Source: Hymenobacter telluris
GTDB lineage: Bacteria > Bacteroidota > Bacteroidia > Cytophagales > Hymenobacteraceae
DNA length: 64,000 nucleotides
Assembly: GCF_017313265.1 (NCBI RefSeq)
Contig: NZ_JAFLQZ010000023.1
Span: forward strand, 1-64,000
Reading direction: 5' to 3'
Positions 15,235-23,835 of this stretch are shown here, one piece after another. The notes under the pieces are model-generated. The model was given only the letters and a program-made list of their open reading frames with translations. It searched no databases and was not told the DNA's origin. Numbering within the stretch: the first letter of the stretch is position 1; the number at the start of each line of letters is the position of its first letter. The position numbers and the translations under genes are program-made.

Positions 15235-16439
15235 TAATTGACGCCCTGCGTCGCTAGTACTTCCTTCACGCGCTCAGCGGCGTCTTTCAGCAATACAGCC
15301 GAGTACACCTTCAGGCCCGACTCGTCGATGATGCGGGCACCTTCTTCGGCGTTGGTACCTTGCAGACGCACGATGATAGGCACTTTGATGTCGCCGATGT
15401 TCTTGTAGGCTTCTACCACGCCATTGGCCACCCGGTCGCAACGCACGATGCCACCGAAGATGTTGATGAGGATGGCCTTTACGTTCGGGTCTTTCAGGAT
15501 GATGCGGAAACCGGCTTCTACGGTTTGGGCATTGGCTCCACCCCCTACGTCGAGGAAGTTGGCCGGCTCACCGCCGCTCAGCTTGATGATGTCCATGGTA
15601 GCCATAGCCAGGCCGGCACCGTTCACCATGCAGCCTACGTTACCGTCGAGCTTTACATAGTTCAGGTTCGAGGCTGAAGCTTCCACTTCCAAGGGGTCTT
15701 CCTCGTTGGTGTCGCGCAGGGCGGCAAAATCGGGGTGACGGTAGAGGGCGTTTTCGTCCAGAGTCACCTTGGCGTCAACGGCTAGGATTTTATTGTCCGA
15801 AGTTTTCAGCACCGGGTTGATTTCGAACATCGCCGAATCGGTGTCGTCGTAGGCTTTGTAGAGAGCCGTCACGAACTTTACCATCTCCTTCTGAGCCGGG
15901 CCGGTCAGGCCGAGGTTGAAGGCAATTTTAGCCGCCTGGAACGGACGCAGACCCACGCGGGGGTCTACATGCTCGCGGTGGATTTTCTCGGGGTGCGCCT
16001 CGGCTACCTCCTCGATGTCCATACCACCTTCAGTGGTGTAGATGATAACGTTTTTGCCGGTGCCACGGTCCAGCAGCACGCTCATGTAGTACTCCTTGGT
16101 TTCCGACTCGCCGGGGTAGTACACATCCTGCGCCACCAGCACTTTATGCACTTTGCGGCCCTCGGCACCGGTTTGCTTGGTTACGAGCTGCATGCCAATA
16201 ATCTGGTCGGAAATTTCTTTCACTTGGTCCAGGTTTTTGGCCAGCTTTACGCCGCCCCCTTTGCCGCGTCCGCCAGCATGAATCTGGGCTTTGATTACGT
16301 ACCAGCTGGTGCCGGTTTCAGCGTTCAGCTTTTTGGCAGCTTCCACGGCCTGGTCGGCGGTGTCGGCCACGATGCCTTCCTGCACGCGTACACCGTAGCG
16401 CTTCAGAATGTCTTTGCCCTGATACTCGTGAATGTTCAT
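15234..16439 (-). CDS. sucC: Succinyl-CoA ligase (ADP-forming) subunit beta
   Basis: The 401-aa product is the beta subunit of succinyl-CoA synthetase, the TCA-cycle enzyme that makes ATP or GTP from succinyl-CoA. It opens with the family signature [17 protein letters not shown] and has the ATP-grasp motif [16 protein letters not shown]. It carries the phosphate-loop region [20 protein letters not shown] and the C-terminal block [16 protein letters not shown]. Length is normal. The alpha-subunit gene (sucD) is not next to it, so the two are unlinked here. It is convergent with ohr and preceded upstream by a repeat-bearing intergenic region. Confidence 0.97.
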   Translation of the reverse strand: MNIHEYQGKDILKRYGVRVQEGIVADTADQAVEAAKKLNAETGTSWYVIKAQIHAGGRGKGGGVKLAKNLDQVKEISDQIIGMQLVTKQTGAEGRKVHKVLVAQDVYYPGESETKEYYMSVLLDRGTGKNVIIYTTEGGMDIEEVAEAHPEKIHREHVDPRVGLRPFQAAKIAFNLGLTGPAQKEMVKFVTALYKAYDDTDSAMFEINPVLKTSDNKILAVDAKVTLDENALYRHPDFAALRDTNEEDPLEVEASASNLNYVKLDGNVGCMVNGAGLAMATMDIIKLSGGEPANFLDVGGGANAQTVEAGFRIILKDPNVKAILINIFGGIVRCDRVANGVVEAYKNIGDIKVPIIVRLQGTNAEEGARIIDESGLKVYSAVLLKDAAERVKEVLATQGVN

Positions 16440-16496
16440 GGAGGTCAGTTATGGAGTGGTTCGATAAGTGCACGAAAGTAGGCAGAAACGGGGGGA

Positions 16497-16599
16497 TTGT
16501 TGATGTGCTGACTACTGATGTGTGGATTGATGATAAACTAATTGCTGAGTTGCTGCGCTGCCATGACAACTATCAATCAACAATCAGCACATCAATAAT
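16497..16599. repeat. Intergenic inverted repeat of dispersed TTGATGTGCTGA type
   Basis: ATTGTTGATGTGCTGA at 16497-16512 is complemented by 16584-16599 with one mismatch, and inner GATTGAT (16525-16531) is complemented at 16572-16578. Similar 'tgaatagttgaagtgctgaa' and 'tcaacaatcagcaagtcaac' motifs recur around 36355-36385 and 36530-36565, so this appears to be a repeat family. It separates sucC from the GH113-like gene and might act in transcription termination or mRNA stability. Confidence 0.6.
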
Positions 16600-16606
16600 C
16601 AGCCTA

Positions 16607-17734
16607 TCACCGGCCGTACCAGTGGGCCATTACCTGCTCGGCGGGTTTGTGCTGGGGCGTAAAGTCCAGATGGCGACGGGCCGACCCATCGGCTTGCAGG
16701 CCGGGGTACCATTTCCAGATGAAGGTGCCTTGAAACCAGGGCCGCCGCCAGAACGTCTCGAACATGGCTTCGTAGCAGAGGCGCTGGGTTTGCTGGTCGG
16801 TTTCAGTAACTACGGCCATGCGGTCGGGCCAGGCCCAAGGTTGAATGGCGGCATCAGGGGTGGTTTTGTAGCCGATTTCGGTGAAGAGCACCGGTTTTTT
16901 GTAGCGCTTCTGCACCGCTTCAATGCGCCGCAAAGGCTGTTTCCAAGCAGCTAGCAGGGTTTCTTTGGCAGGATGCACGGTGGTACTGAGCGGGAAATAC
17001 GCCTGGATACCAATGTAGTCCAGCGCATCCCAGAAGCGAATTTCCTCGAACTCCCCGCTCCAGTTGGCTGCGTAGGTCAGGGGGCCGTGGTACACTTCGC
17101 GCACTTGCTTAATCAATGTGCGCCATTCGGTTTCGTGGCCGGCGCTGGCGTGCTGCAACTCCGTACCAATGCAGAGGGCATCCATCTTGCTGGTTTCGGC
17201 TAGCTGGGCGTAGTGCAGCAGAAACACCGAGTAACTGGCAAACCAGGCCTGCCAATCGGCATCGGTGGTCATGTTGATGTCGCCGGGCCAGGCGCCACTA
17301 CCGCCCCGTACCCAGATGTGGGGCTTGAGCATCGTACGGATGCCGCGCCGCCGGGCCAGTTGCGTGGTGGCAAGCAGCCCTCGGTCACTCTCGCCCCAGT
17401 AGCCCCGGTTGCCCGCGCCCGTATGCAGGCGCACTTCCGGTATGGCGGCTCCCGCTTGCCAGCCAAAAGGGGTTTGGGCAATCCAGGTTACGCCAGCGCG
17501 CACCAGGGGCTCTATGTTGGCACTGGAAGCAGAGTCGGCGGCCACCCAGTTTACGCCCCGCAGGCGCTTGTCGGGCAATGTTGCGGGTGTGGTGGCCCCG
17601 TGGGGGCTGGGCGCGGCAGTTGGAGGCAATGGCGGCATCCGGCCCCACTGCCACCAACCGAGCAGCAGCAACACCGGCAACAGCAAAAGCGGCGGCCAGA
17701 GTGGGCGGCGGCCGGAAACAGGCATAGTGGGCAT
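16607..17734 (-). CDS. GH113-like TIM-barrel glycoside hydrolase, membrane-anchored
   Basis: The predicted 375-aa protein begins at MPTMPVSGRR (42 bases inside the longest frame) with a hydrophobic anchor or signal (WPPLLLLPVLLLLGWWQWG), then a proline-rich linker. The rest is a TIM barrel of the GH113 type. RGVNWVAADSAS starts the barrel, the first catalytic glutamate is in DALCIGTELQHA, and the second is in KPVLFTEIGYKT. The final strand has FIWKWYPGL. Known GH113 members include beta-mannanases; the exact substrate here is unknown. It is followed by the repeat region before sucC and preceded by the divergent lolD-like gene. Confidence 0.8.
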   Translation of the reverse strand: MPTMPVSGRRPLWPPLLLLPVLLLLGWWQWGRMPPLPPTAAPSPHGATTPATLPDKRLRGVNWVAADSASSANIEPLVRAGVTWIAQTPFGWQAGAAIPEVRLHTGAGNRGYWGESDRGLLATTQLARRRGIRTMLKPHIWVRGGSGAWPGDINMTTDADWQAWFASYSVFLLHYAQLAETSKMDALCIGTELQHASAGHETEWRTLIKQVREVYHGPLTYAANWSGEFEEIRFWDALDYIGIQAYFPLSTTVHPAKETLLAAWKQPLRRIEAVQKRYKKPVLFTEIGYKTTPDAAIQPWAWPDRMAVVTETDQQTQRLCYEAMFETFWRRPWFQGTFIWKWYPGLQADGSARRHLDFTPQHKPAEQVMAHWYGR

Positions 17735-17913
17735 GGTTCTGCTAAGAAACGAAACCTTTAGGTAGCAGAAAACCAACGCTAACCGTACGTATACTTGCCA
17801 GGCCGGCTGCTGCTACCAGCTGGCCGTTGCGGTTGCGCCCCGTACCGCATAATCTGCGGGGCAAACCGTAGCTTTGTTACCTCTATCGTCGGCTCATTTT
17901 ACCTGGTTCCGTT

Positions 17914-18579
17914 TTGCTGCAAGCCATCAACGTTCGTAAGAAATACAACACGCTGGAAGTCCTCAAGGGCATTGACCTGACGATTGAAAAATCGGAAATC
18001 GTATCGATTGTGGGCTCTTCGGGCGCGGGCAAAAGCACGCTGCTCCACATCCTGGGTACCCTCGACAACCCGGACTCCGGGGAAGTGCTTTTCGATGGCG
18101 AATCGGTGAGCACGCTGAAACGCTCAGAACTGGCGCGGTTCCGCAACCGGCACATCGGCTTTATTTTCCAGTTTCATAACCTACTGCCCGAGTTTACGGC
18201 CCTCGAAAACGTGTGCTTGCCGGCGTACCTAGCGGGCCGCTCGGAAACCGAAACCCGCGTACGGGCCCGCGAATTGCTGGGCATGCTGAACCTGGAGCGC
18301 CGCGCCGACCACAAACCCAGCGAAATGAGCGGCGGGGAGCAACAGCGTACGGCCGTGGCCCGCGCCCTCATCAACTCGCCGGAAATCATCTTCGCCGACG
18401 AGCCCAGCGGCAACCTCGACTCGCAGAACGCGCAGGAGCTGCACCAAATTTTTTTCCTGCTGCGCAAGGAGCTAGGCCAGACCTTTGTAATTGTGACGCA
18501 CAACGACCAATTGGCTGAAATGGCGGACCGCAAGATTACGATGAAAGACGGGCTGATTTGGGAAGGCGGCACCGTATAG
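17914..18579 (+). CDS. ABC transporter ATP-binding protein, LolD-like
   Basis: This 221-aa ATPase belongs to the MacB/LolD group that drives lipoprotein release or transmembrane efflux. Walker A is GSSGAGKST (about residue 35), the Q-loop is [18 protein letters not shown], the signature is [15 protein letters not shown], and Walker B is [13 protein letters not shown], followed by the His-switch VIVTHNDQ. It starts at TTG 17914 and has no permease gene next to it, so its membrane partner must be elsewhere. LolD is favoured by length and the LLPEFTA motif, but a MacB-type ATPase cannot be excluded. It ends at a good terminator. Confidence 0.88.
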   Translation: MLQAINVRKKYNTLEVLKGIDLTIEKSEIVSIVGSSGAGKSTLLHILGTLDNPDSGEVLFDGESVSTLKRSELARFRNRHIGFIFQFHNLLPEFTALENVCLPAYLAGRSETETRVRARELLGMLNLERRADHKPSEMSGGEQQRTAVARALINSPEIIFADEPSGNLDSQNAQELHQIFFLLRKELGQTFVIVTHNDQLAEMADRKITMKDGLIWEGGTV

Positions 18580-18609
18580 GGAACCTGCCGTCTAGCTAAA
18601 ACGTATAAG

Positions 18610-18645
18610 AAGGCATCCGAGGCTCGTTCTCGGATGCCTTTTGCT
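18610..18645 (+). terminator. Terminator of the lolD-like gene
   Basis: AAGGCATCCGAG at 18610-18621 pairs with 18629-18640 (12 bp, loop GCTCGTT), followed by TTTGCTTTT. Confidence 0.9.
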
Positions 18646-18691
18646 TTTACGACCCAGGTCATGCGTCCGTCCGCCCCGGACCATGCTGTGC

Positions 18692-18735
18692 AACCCGCTC
18701 CCTCGTTTTCCGGAAACGAAGGAGCGGGTTTTCTT
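18692..18735 (+). terminator. Second long hairpin downstream of the lolD-like gene
   Basis: AACCCGCTCC pairs with GGAGCGGGTT, and after one mismatch TCGTTT pairs with AAACGA, around a TCCGG loop, then TTTTC. The two tandem hairpins isolate the lolD-like gene from the next gene. The remaining bases to 18971 are AT-rich, probably holding the promoter of the gene at 18972. Confidence 0.8.
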
Positions 18736-18971
18736 ATGCGCCGCGGGTAAGCAATAGCTCCGGATTGGCGCCTGATTCAGCCCGTAACCAAGCAGCAGAT
18801 AGCTAAAAAAATTAGTTGACTAAAAAATATTTCAATCACGCTTGTAAACACTTGATATACAGGCATAAAATTCGACAAAAAATATATTCATTTTTGCACC
18901 TTTTCCAACTGGCGGTGGTTTACATATCAGAACACAAACACGGTATTACAGGACATTAAAGAACAGACGCC

Positions 18972-19775
18972 ATGAGCGAAGCAACCAAGACCACCAAAGA
19001 GCCGGTACGCAAGACCAAAGTGGAGAGCTACGACATCTCGCGCTCCGACGAGACACTGCACTTGGCTACTGATCTGGCCAAGTTCATCAAGGAAAACAAG
19101 CTGACCACCACGGTGCAAGGCAAAGAGTTTGTGAACGTGGAAGGCTGGCAGTACGCTGGCTCGCGCCTAGGCATTGTGCCCATCGTCGACCACGTCATCA
19201 ACGTATCAAACGACCAAGAACTGAAGTATCAGGCTAAGGTGACGCTGTTCGACATGCGTTCTGGCCACACGGTAGGCGCGGGCTTTGCCATTTGCTCCAG
19301 CAAAGAGCAAGGCAAGAAGTTCTACCAAGAGTTTGCCATCATGAGCATGGCGCAGACCCGCGCCATCGGTAAGGCGTATCGTAACATCCTGGCCTGGATT
19401 ATTCGGGCGGCTGGTTATGAGCCTACTCCTGCCGAGGAAATGGAGTACGGCGGCAACATGCCTGCTACCACTCAACCTGCCATGACGGTGGTACCAACTG
19501 CCGCAGCTCCTACTCCTGCCGCTGAAGTTGCTGCGCCCATGAAGGCAGTAGCCGCCGAGCCGGCAGTTGAGGCCCCTGCCGTTGTAACCTATGCTTCGGC
19601 TGCTCAGAAAGAGGAAATCATTCGCTTGCTCAACCATCCGGTTATCACGCGCCAGGAGAAGACCAAGATGTTGCTCAACATCAACCGCTTGGACGATGAG
19701 CGTGCTACGCAAGCTATTGCCAAGCTGAAAAAAGCCATCGACGACCGTGAGAACGGGCAGTCGGCCGCAGCTTAA
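18972..19775 (+). CDS. Phage-type ssDNA-annealing (ERF/Rad52-like) protein homologue, tentative
   Basis: The 267-aa product has a globular N-terminal domain of about 160 residues with VEGWQYAGSRLGIVPIVDHV and the block MSMAQTRAIGKAYRNILAW, then AAGYEPTPAEEMEYG. A Pro/Ala/Val-rich flexible linker follows, then a small helical C-terminal domain. The N-terminal domain matches, by recollection, a protein common in phages and plasmids of diverse bacteria that is thought to be an ERF/Rad52-like annealing protein. The 'MAxTRAxxRALR' style motif is typical. It stands alone as a single-gene unit with its own AT-rich promoter region and terminator, with no other phage gene beside it. Function is inferred, not demonstrated. 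Confidence 0.65.
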   Translation: MSEATKTTKEPVRKTKVESYDISRSDETLHLATDLAKFIKENKLTTTVQGKEFVNVEGWQYAGSRLGIVPIVDHVINVSNDQELKYQAKVTLFDMRSGHTVGAGFAICSSKEQGKKFYQEFAIMSMAQTRAIGKAYRNILAWIIRAAGYEPTPAEEMEYGGNMPATTQPAMTVVPTAAAPTPAAEVAAPMKAVAAEPAVEAPAVVTYASAAQKEEIIRLLNHPVITRQEKTKMLLNINRLDDERATQAIAKLKKAIDDRENGQSAAA

Positions 19776-19795
19776 CCGCGCAGCCTTCTACCACA

Positions 19796-19832
19796 AAGCG
19801 CCTGACTCCGATTGGAGCCAGGCGCTTTTTTT
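19796..19832 (+). terminator. Terminator after the annealing-protein homologue
   Basis: A stem of about 13 pairs, AGCGCCTGACTCC with GGAGCCAGGCGCT (loop GATT, one mismatch), is followed by a run of T. Confidence 0.9.
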
Positions 19833-19859
19833 GTATTGACACTACCTACCACTTACTGT

Positions 19860-20354
19860 TCAGCGCAGGTACACTGGGCTAGGTGCTAGGCTGTAACTAA
19901 AGAGGTCTTGATAAACCGAGTTCTTTGTGGAGGGTACAGCAAAAACGGGAGCCTTGAACTTAACGGCGCGCAGCCAGCTATAGGCCGAGGCCAAGTCGTT
20001 GAATAGTGCCACCACTGGCGTCATCAGATCATATAGGGCAACATCGGTGCAGGCCTGCGTATCAATGTTGGAGGAATGCACCCACGCCATGTACTCAACA
20101 CCTGCCGCCTCAATGTGCGGCAAATATTCGGTAGCCAACCAGATGCCTACGTCGGGGGTGATACTGGTAACGTTGGTATTGTCGTTGAGGATGCGGGTGC
20201 AATTTTGGGCTAAGAAGCACTCAGCCACTAGCAAGCAACCCTGTTGTACCGAGCGTAGGGTAAGGTCGCCGCACCAATCCAGGTATAACCACTGATTCAA
20301 CCGGTCGTATGAAATCAACAAATTTGTAGTTTCAGCTAGTAGATCTATATTCAT
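19860..20354 (-). CDS. STAS/SpoIIAA-like protein (paralogue of the gene at 13358)
   Basis: This 164-aa protein shares the fold-defining block of the 13358 gene (WLATEYLPHIEAAGVEYMAW) and has the strand pattern LLISYDRLNQWLYLDWCGD at the start. It has a longer C-terminal tail that is not present in the paralogue. A cysteine lies early (LDWCGD) and another in the core (AQNCTRILND). No enzymatic motif is visible. It is transcribed on its own from an AT-rich region and faces the terminator of the annealing-protein gene. Confidence 0.75.
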   Translation of the reverse strand: MNIDLLAETTNLLISYDRLNQWLYLDWCGDLTLRSVQQGCLLVAECFLAQNCTRILNDNTNVTSITPDVGIWLATEYLPHIEAAGVEYMAWVHSSNIDTQACTDVALYDLMTPVVALFNDLASAYSWLRAVKFKAPVFAVPSTKNSVYQDLFSYSLAPSPVYLR

Positions 20355-20749
20355 ATTAATTGCACTTAAATTATTTTACAATGGCTGCAAAGGAGAAAAG
20401 AAAGTAGGACGAGTAAGCACTATTTAGAAGGCATAGAGCGCATATGCTGACCGTATAGGTACTTATTTACGATTGTAAATGTAATTATATTTGCTTTATA
20501 GGACGTTTTATAGACACCGTTTTTACAACTATTTTTTTGTTCGATTCTTATGTACCTGAAAATGAATAACTATCTTTATTCGTGAAATTTTTCGTGATAA
20601 GAAAATCCAGGTGGCCATAGCCTATTGCGCCGATAAGTACAATTATCTGAAAGCATTTACGAAGGTGGAGGTGCTCTTAGATTGCACGGTGCTTTCCTTT
20701 TCCCAAGGGCTGGTTGTACCTTCGTGTTGCTCTTAACCAGACTCTTATT
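20355..20749. promoter_or_regulatory. AT-rich intergenic region with promoter for recQ
   Basis: No convincing gene is visible. On the plus strand a perfect Bacteroidota -7 box TATATTTG lies at 20486-20493, and a TACCTTCG variant lies at about 20716-20723, 27 bases before the preferred recQ start. The minus-strand gene ending at 19860 also begins here, so the region serves divergent transcription. Confidence 0.5.
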
Positions 20750-22672
20750 TTGCCAGCGCCCACTGACGATATTCTGCACGTACTGCGCCAAACGTGGGGG
20801 CATTCCACTTTCCGGCCATTGCAGGAAGACATCATTCGGGCGGTACTGGCGGGGCAGGATGTGCTGGCCTTGTTACCTACGGGTGGCGGCAAAAGCATTT
20901 GCTTCCAGGTGCCGGCGCTAGCCCGCGACGGGCTTTGTCTGGTGGTGTCGCCGCTGATTGCCCTGATGAAGGACCAAGTGGAAAACCTGCGCAAGCGTGG
21001 CATCAAGGCTGAAGCGGTGTACGCGGGCATGAGCCACCAGGAAATCGACCAGACCCTCGACAACTGCGTGTATGGCCCGGTGAAGTTCCTCTACGTGAGC
21101 CCTGAGCGGCTGCTGACGGATATGTTTCGGGCACGGGTGGGCAAGATGCGGGTGAATCTATTGGCCGTGGATGAGGCGCACTGCCTCTCACAGTGGGGCC
21201 ACGATTTCCGACCGCCGTATTTGCGCATTGCCGAGTTACGGGCGTTGCTGCCGGGAGTACCCTGCATGGCTCTCACGGCCACGGCCACCGAGCGGGTACG
21301 AGAGGAAATAGTGGAACGGCTGCAATTCAGCCCGAATTACCAGGTATTTCAGCAGAGCTTTGCGCGGCCCAACCTGTCGTATTCGGTGCTGGCTACCGAG
21401 GACAAGCTGCGCCGCTTACTGGAAGTGGTACGCGGCGTGGGAGTAGGCAAAACCAGCATTGTGTATGCCCGCACCCGCCGCCAAACCGAGGAAACGGCGG
21501 CCTATCTGCAACAGCACGGGCTACGCGCCGCGGCCTACCACGCCGGCCTGCCCACCGAGCAGCGCACCCGCACCCAGCAAGACTGGATGCAAAACAAAAC
21601 GCACTGCATGGTAGCTACCAACGCCTTCGGGATGGGCATTGATAAGCCCGACGTGCGCCTAGTAGTGCACTTGGATGCACCCGATAACCTGGAGGCGTAT
21701 TACCAAGAGGCGGGCCGCGCCGGCCGCGACGAGAAATACGCCTTTGCCGTGCTGCTCGATGGCCCCAACGATGCCGACGAGCTGCGCCGCCGCACTCAGC
21801 AGGCGCATCCGCCGCTCGATACGGTACGCCGGGTGTATCAGGCCTTAGCCAATTTCTCGCGCACGGCGGTAGGCGGTGGCGAGTTGGTGGCGTTTGATTT
21901 CGACATGCAGCAGTTTGCCGAAACCTACCGCATCAAGGCCCTCGACGCGCACAACAGCCTCCGGATTCTGGCCCGCGAAGGATACGTGCAGATGAACGAG
22001 GCCGCCAACGACCCGGCGCGCGTGTTCATCCCCATCAACCACACCGACCTGTACCGCTTTCAGGTAGCCAACGCCCAGCACGACCAGCTTATCAAAAGCC
22101 TGCTGCGGTTTCATGGGGGCGAGTTGTTTGCCGGGTTTCAGCGGATTTCCGAGAACAGCCTGGCCCAGCACCTGAAGCTAAGCGTGGTGGAGGTGCGCAG
22201 GATGCTGCTATTCCTGCACCGCTCCAGCATCATTCAATACCAACCGCGCCACGACTCGCCCCAAGCCCTGTTCACCACGCCCCGCTTCGACGCCGACAAG
22301 CTGCCTCTCAACCAGAAGCAGCTCAACGACACCCGGGAGCAAGCGCGCCTGAAAACCGAATCGGTGATTGGGTATGCGGCGGGAGGGCGCTGCCGGCAGC
22401 GGCTGCTGCTGGAGTACTTCGGCGAAACCGACGCCGCTCCCTGCCAGGTCTGCGACTTTTGCCTGGCGAAGAAGAAGGCCAAGCAGACAGCTCTCCCCTC
22501 CCCGGCCCTGCGGGAGCAGCTATTGACCCTGCTGCGCACCACCCCCCAAACGCCGCGCGAGGTGCTGGGCAATTTCACTCCCGGCCAGGCCGTTACGGTA
22601 ACCGCGCAGCTGCGCGAGCTGGTGGAGCTGGGAGAGCTGCACTACGCCCCCGACGGGCGCTTAGAGGTATAG
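20750..22672 (+). CDS. recQ: ATP-dependent DNA helicase RecQ
   Basis: RecQ-family 3'-5' helicase used in recombination and fork repair. Visible motifs are WGHSTFRPLQEDII (Q-motif region), ALLPTGGGKSICFQ (Walker A), LAVDEAHCLSQWGHDFRPPY (DEAH-type box with aromatic loop), ALTATATE, TNAFGMGIDKPDVR and YYQEAGRAGRD. A zinc site follows: CRQRLLLEYFGE then CQVCDFC. No HRDC domain follows, so the protein (about 640 aa) is a shorter RecQ. Start TTG 20750 (PAPTDDIL) is chosen because a -7-like box at about 20716 would place the longer TTG 20714 start at or before the promoter. A bidirectional terminator follows. Confidence 0.92.
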   Translation: MPAPTDDILHVLRQTWGHSTFRPLQEDIIRAVLAGQDVLALLPTGGGKSICFQVPALARDGLCLVVSPLIALMKDQVENLRKRGIKAEAVYAGMSHQEIDQTLDNCVYGPVKFLYVSPERLLTDMFRARVGKMRVNLLAVDEAHCLSQWGHDFRPPYLRIAELRALLPGVPCMALTATATERVREEIVERLQFSPNYQVFQQSFARPNLSYSVLATEDKLRRLLEVVRGVGVGKTSIVYARTRRQTEETAAYLQQHGLRAAAYHAGLPTEQRTRTQQDWMQNKTHCMVATNAFGMGIDKPDVRLVVHLDAPDNLEAYYQEAGRAGRDEKYAFAVLLDGPNDADELRRRTQQAHPPLDTVRRVYQALANFSRTAVGGGELVAFDFDMQQFAETYRIKALDAHNSLRILAREGYVQMNEAANDPARVFIPINHTDLYRFQVANAQHDQLIKSLLRFHGGELFAGFQRISENSLAQHLKLSVVEVRRMLLFLHRSSIIQYQPRHDSPQALFTTPRFDADKLPLNQKQLNDTREQARLKTESVIGYAAGGRCRQRLLLEYFGETDAAPCQVCDFCLAKKKAKQTALPSPALREQLLTLLRTTPQTPREVLGNFTPGQAVTVTAQLRELVELGELHYAPDGRLEV

Positions 22673-22693
22673 GAGCCAACCTTTACTATCACA

Positions 22694-22741
22694 AAAAACC
22701 CGCCCCCGCATTCCTGCAAAGCAGTGCGGGGGCGGGTTTTT
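22694..22741. terminator. Bidirectional terminator between recQ and the DJ-1 family gene
   Basis: A perfect 17-bp stem (22694-22710 with 22725-22741) bounded by A5 and T5 lies between the two converging genes. Confidence 0.92.
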
Positions 22742-22760
22742 ATCTTGTTTACGCTTTTGG

Positions 22761-23441
22761 CTACTTCTTCAACAGCTTCAGCAGCTCCTGGGCGGCGGGC
22801 TCTGAGGATGCCGGATTCTGGCCGGTAATCAGGTGGCCGTCCGTTACCACGTACGGCTGCCAATCGGGCCCTTTCGAGTAATTGCCGCCGTTTTCTTTCA
22901 GCATGTCTTCCACCAGAAACGGCACAATGCCGGTTAGCTGCACGGCATCTTCCTCGGTATTGGTGAAGCCTGCCACCGCCTTGCCTTTCACCAGCAAAGA
23001 GCCGTCGGCGGCTTTTACGTGGCGCAGAACACCGGGTGCGTGGCATACGGCTGCTAGTGGCTTACCGGCAGCATAAGCGGCTTCAAGCAGGGCAATGGAG
23101 GTGGCATCCTCGGTTAAATCCCACAGCGGGCCGTGGCCGCCGGGGTAGAAAATGGCGTCGTAGTCGGCCACCGAAACGGCAGATAATTTCACTGTATTGG
23201 CCAGGGCCTGCTGGGCGGCGGCGTCTTGCTTGAAACGCTCAGTGGCTTCGGTTTGGGCGCTGGGGTCGTCGCTTTTGGGGTCGAGCGGGGGCTGTCCGCC
23301 CTTCGGGGACGCCAGCGTGAGCGTAGCCCCGGCATCCTGAAACACGTAGTAGGGCGCGGCAAATTCTTCCAGCCAAAAGCCGGTTTTCTTGCCTGTATCA
23401 CCCAGCTGATCGTGGGAAGTCAAAACCATCAGAATATTCAT
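22761..23441 (-). CDS. DJ-1/PfpI family amidotransferase-like protein (Hsp31-like)
   Basis: The 226-aa protein is of the DJ-1/PfpI superfamily, Hsp31-like group (glyoxalase III and chaperone-type activity in known members). The nucleophile elbow is AAVCHAPGVL with Cys, and the acidic residue and oxyanion loop are in DAIFYPGGHGPLWDL. Family blocks AGKPLAAVCHAP and PFLVEDMLKENGG are intact. It belongs to a minus-strand stress block with the ABM, CurA-like and Ohr genes. The true reaction (methylglyoxal detoxification or protein repair) is inferred from the family. Confidence 0.9.
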   Translation of the reverse strand: MNILMVLTSHDQLGDTGKKTGFWLEEFAAPYYVFQDAGATLTLASPKGGQPPLDPKSDDPSAQTEATERFKQDAAAQQALANTVKLSAVSVADYDAIFYPGGHGPLWDLTEDATSIALLEAAYAAGKPLAAVCHAPGVLRHVKAADGSLLVKGKAVAGFTNTEEDAVQLTGIVPFLVEDMLKENGGNYSKGPDWQPYVVTDGHLITGQNPASSEPAAQELLKLLKK

Positions 23442-23485
23442 GGGAGTTGTTGTAATAGGGTGAAGAAAAGGGAGGAACCTGCCAC

Positions 23486-23794
23486 TTAAGCCAGTAGCTT
23501 ATACAGCGTTACGGTGCGCTCGGTAAGCAGGGGCACTAGCTGGCCGGCAACCAGCTGCTGGTAATGGCTGGAAGCTACATGCGCTTCCAGCGCTGCCTGG
23601 TTGGCGTACTGTTCATAGAACAGAAAATGGGTTGGGTCTTTGGGGTCCTGATGACCTATGTAGAGCAGATTGCCCGGCTCCTGCTCGCGCACTGCCGCCG
23701 CGGCTTGCACCATCAGGCTACGGACAGTTTCAGCGTGTTCGGGCCGCGTGCGCCATTCGGCGGACACGCAAATAATGGCACTGGAATCGGTCAT
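23486..23794 (-). CDS. Antibiotic biosynthesis monooxygenase (ABM/YgiN-like) domain protein
   Basis: The 102-aa product is a single ABM domain: an alpha+beta dimeric fold with strands ICVSAEWRTRPEH and NLLYIGHQDPKDPTHFLFYEQY, and the helix AALEAHVASSHYQQL typical of YgiN-type proteins. These act on quinones or are involved in oxidative stress. The end is LVPLLTERTVTLYKLLA. It lies between the DJ-1 family gene (45 bases) and the reductase gene in the same direction, probably one operon of redox-stress genes. Confidence 0.88.
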   Translation of the reverse strand: MTDSSAIICVSAEWRTRPEHAETVRSLMVQAAAAVREQEPGNLLYIGHQDPKDPTHFLFYEQYANQAALEAHVASSHYQQLVAGQLVPLLTERTVTLYKLLA

Positions 23795-23835
23795 GACACG
23801 AAGGAAAAAGAGGTGCTAATTCGGCTAGCAAAGCG

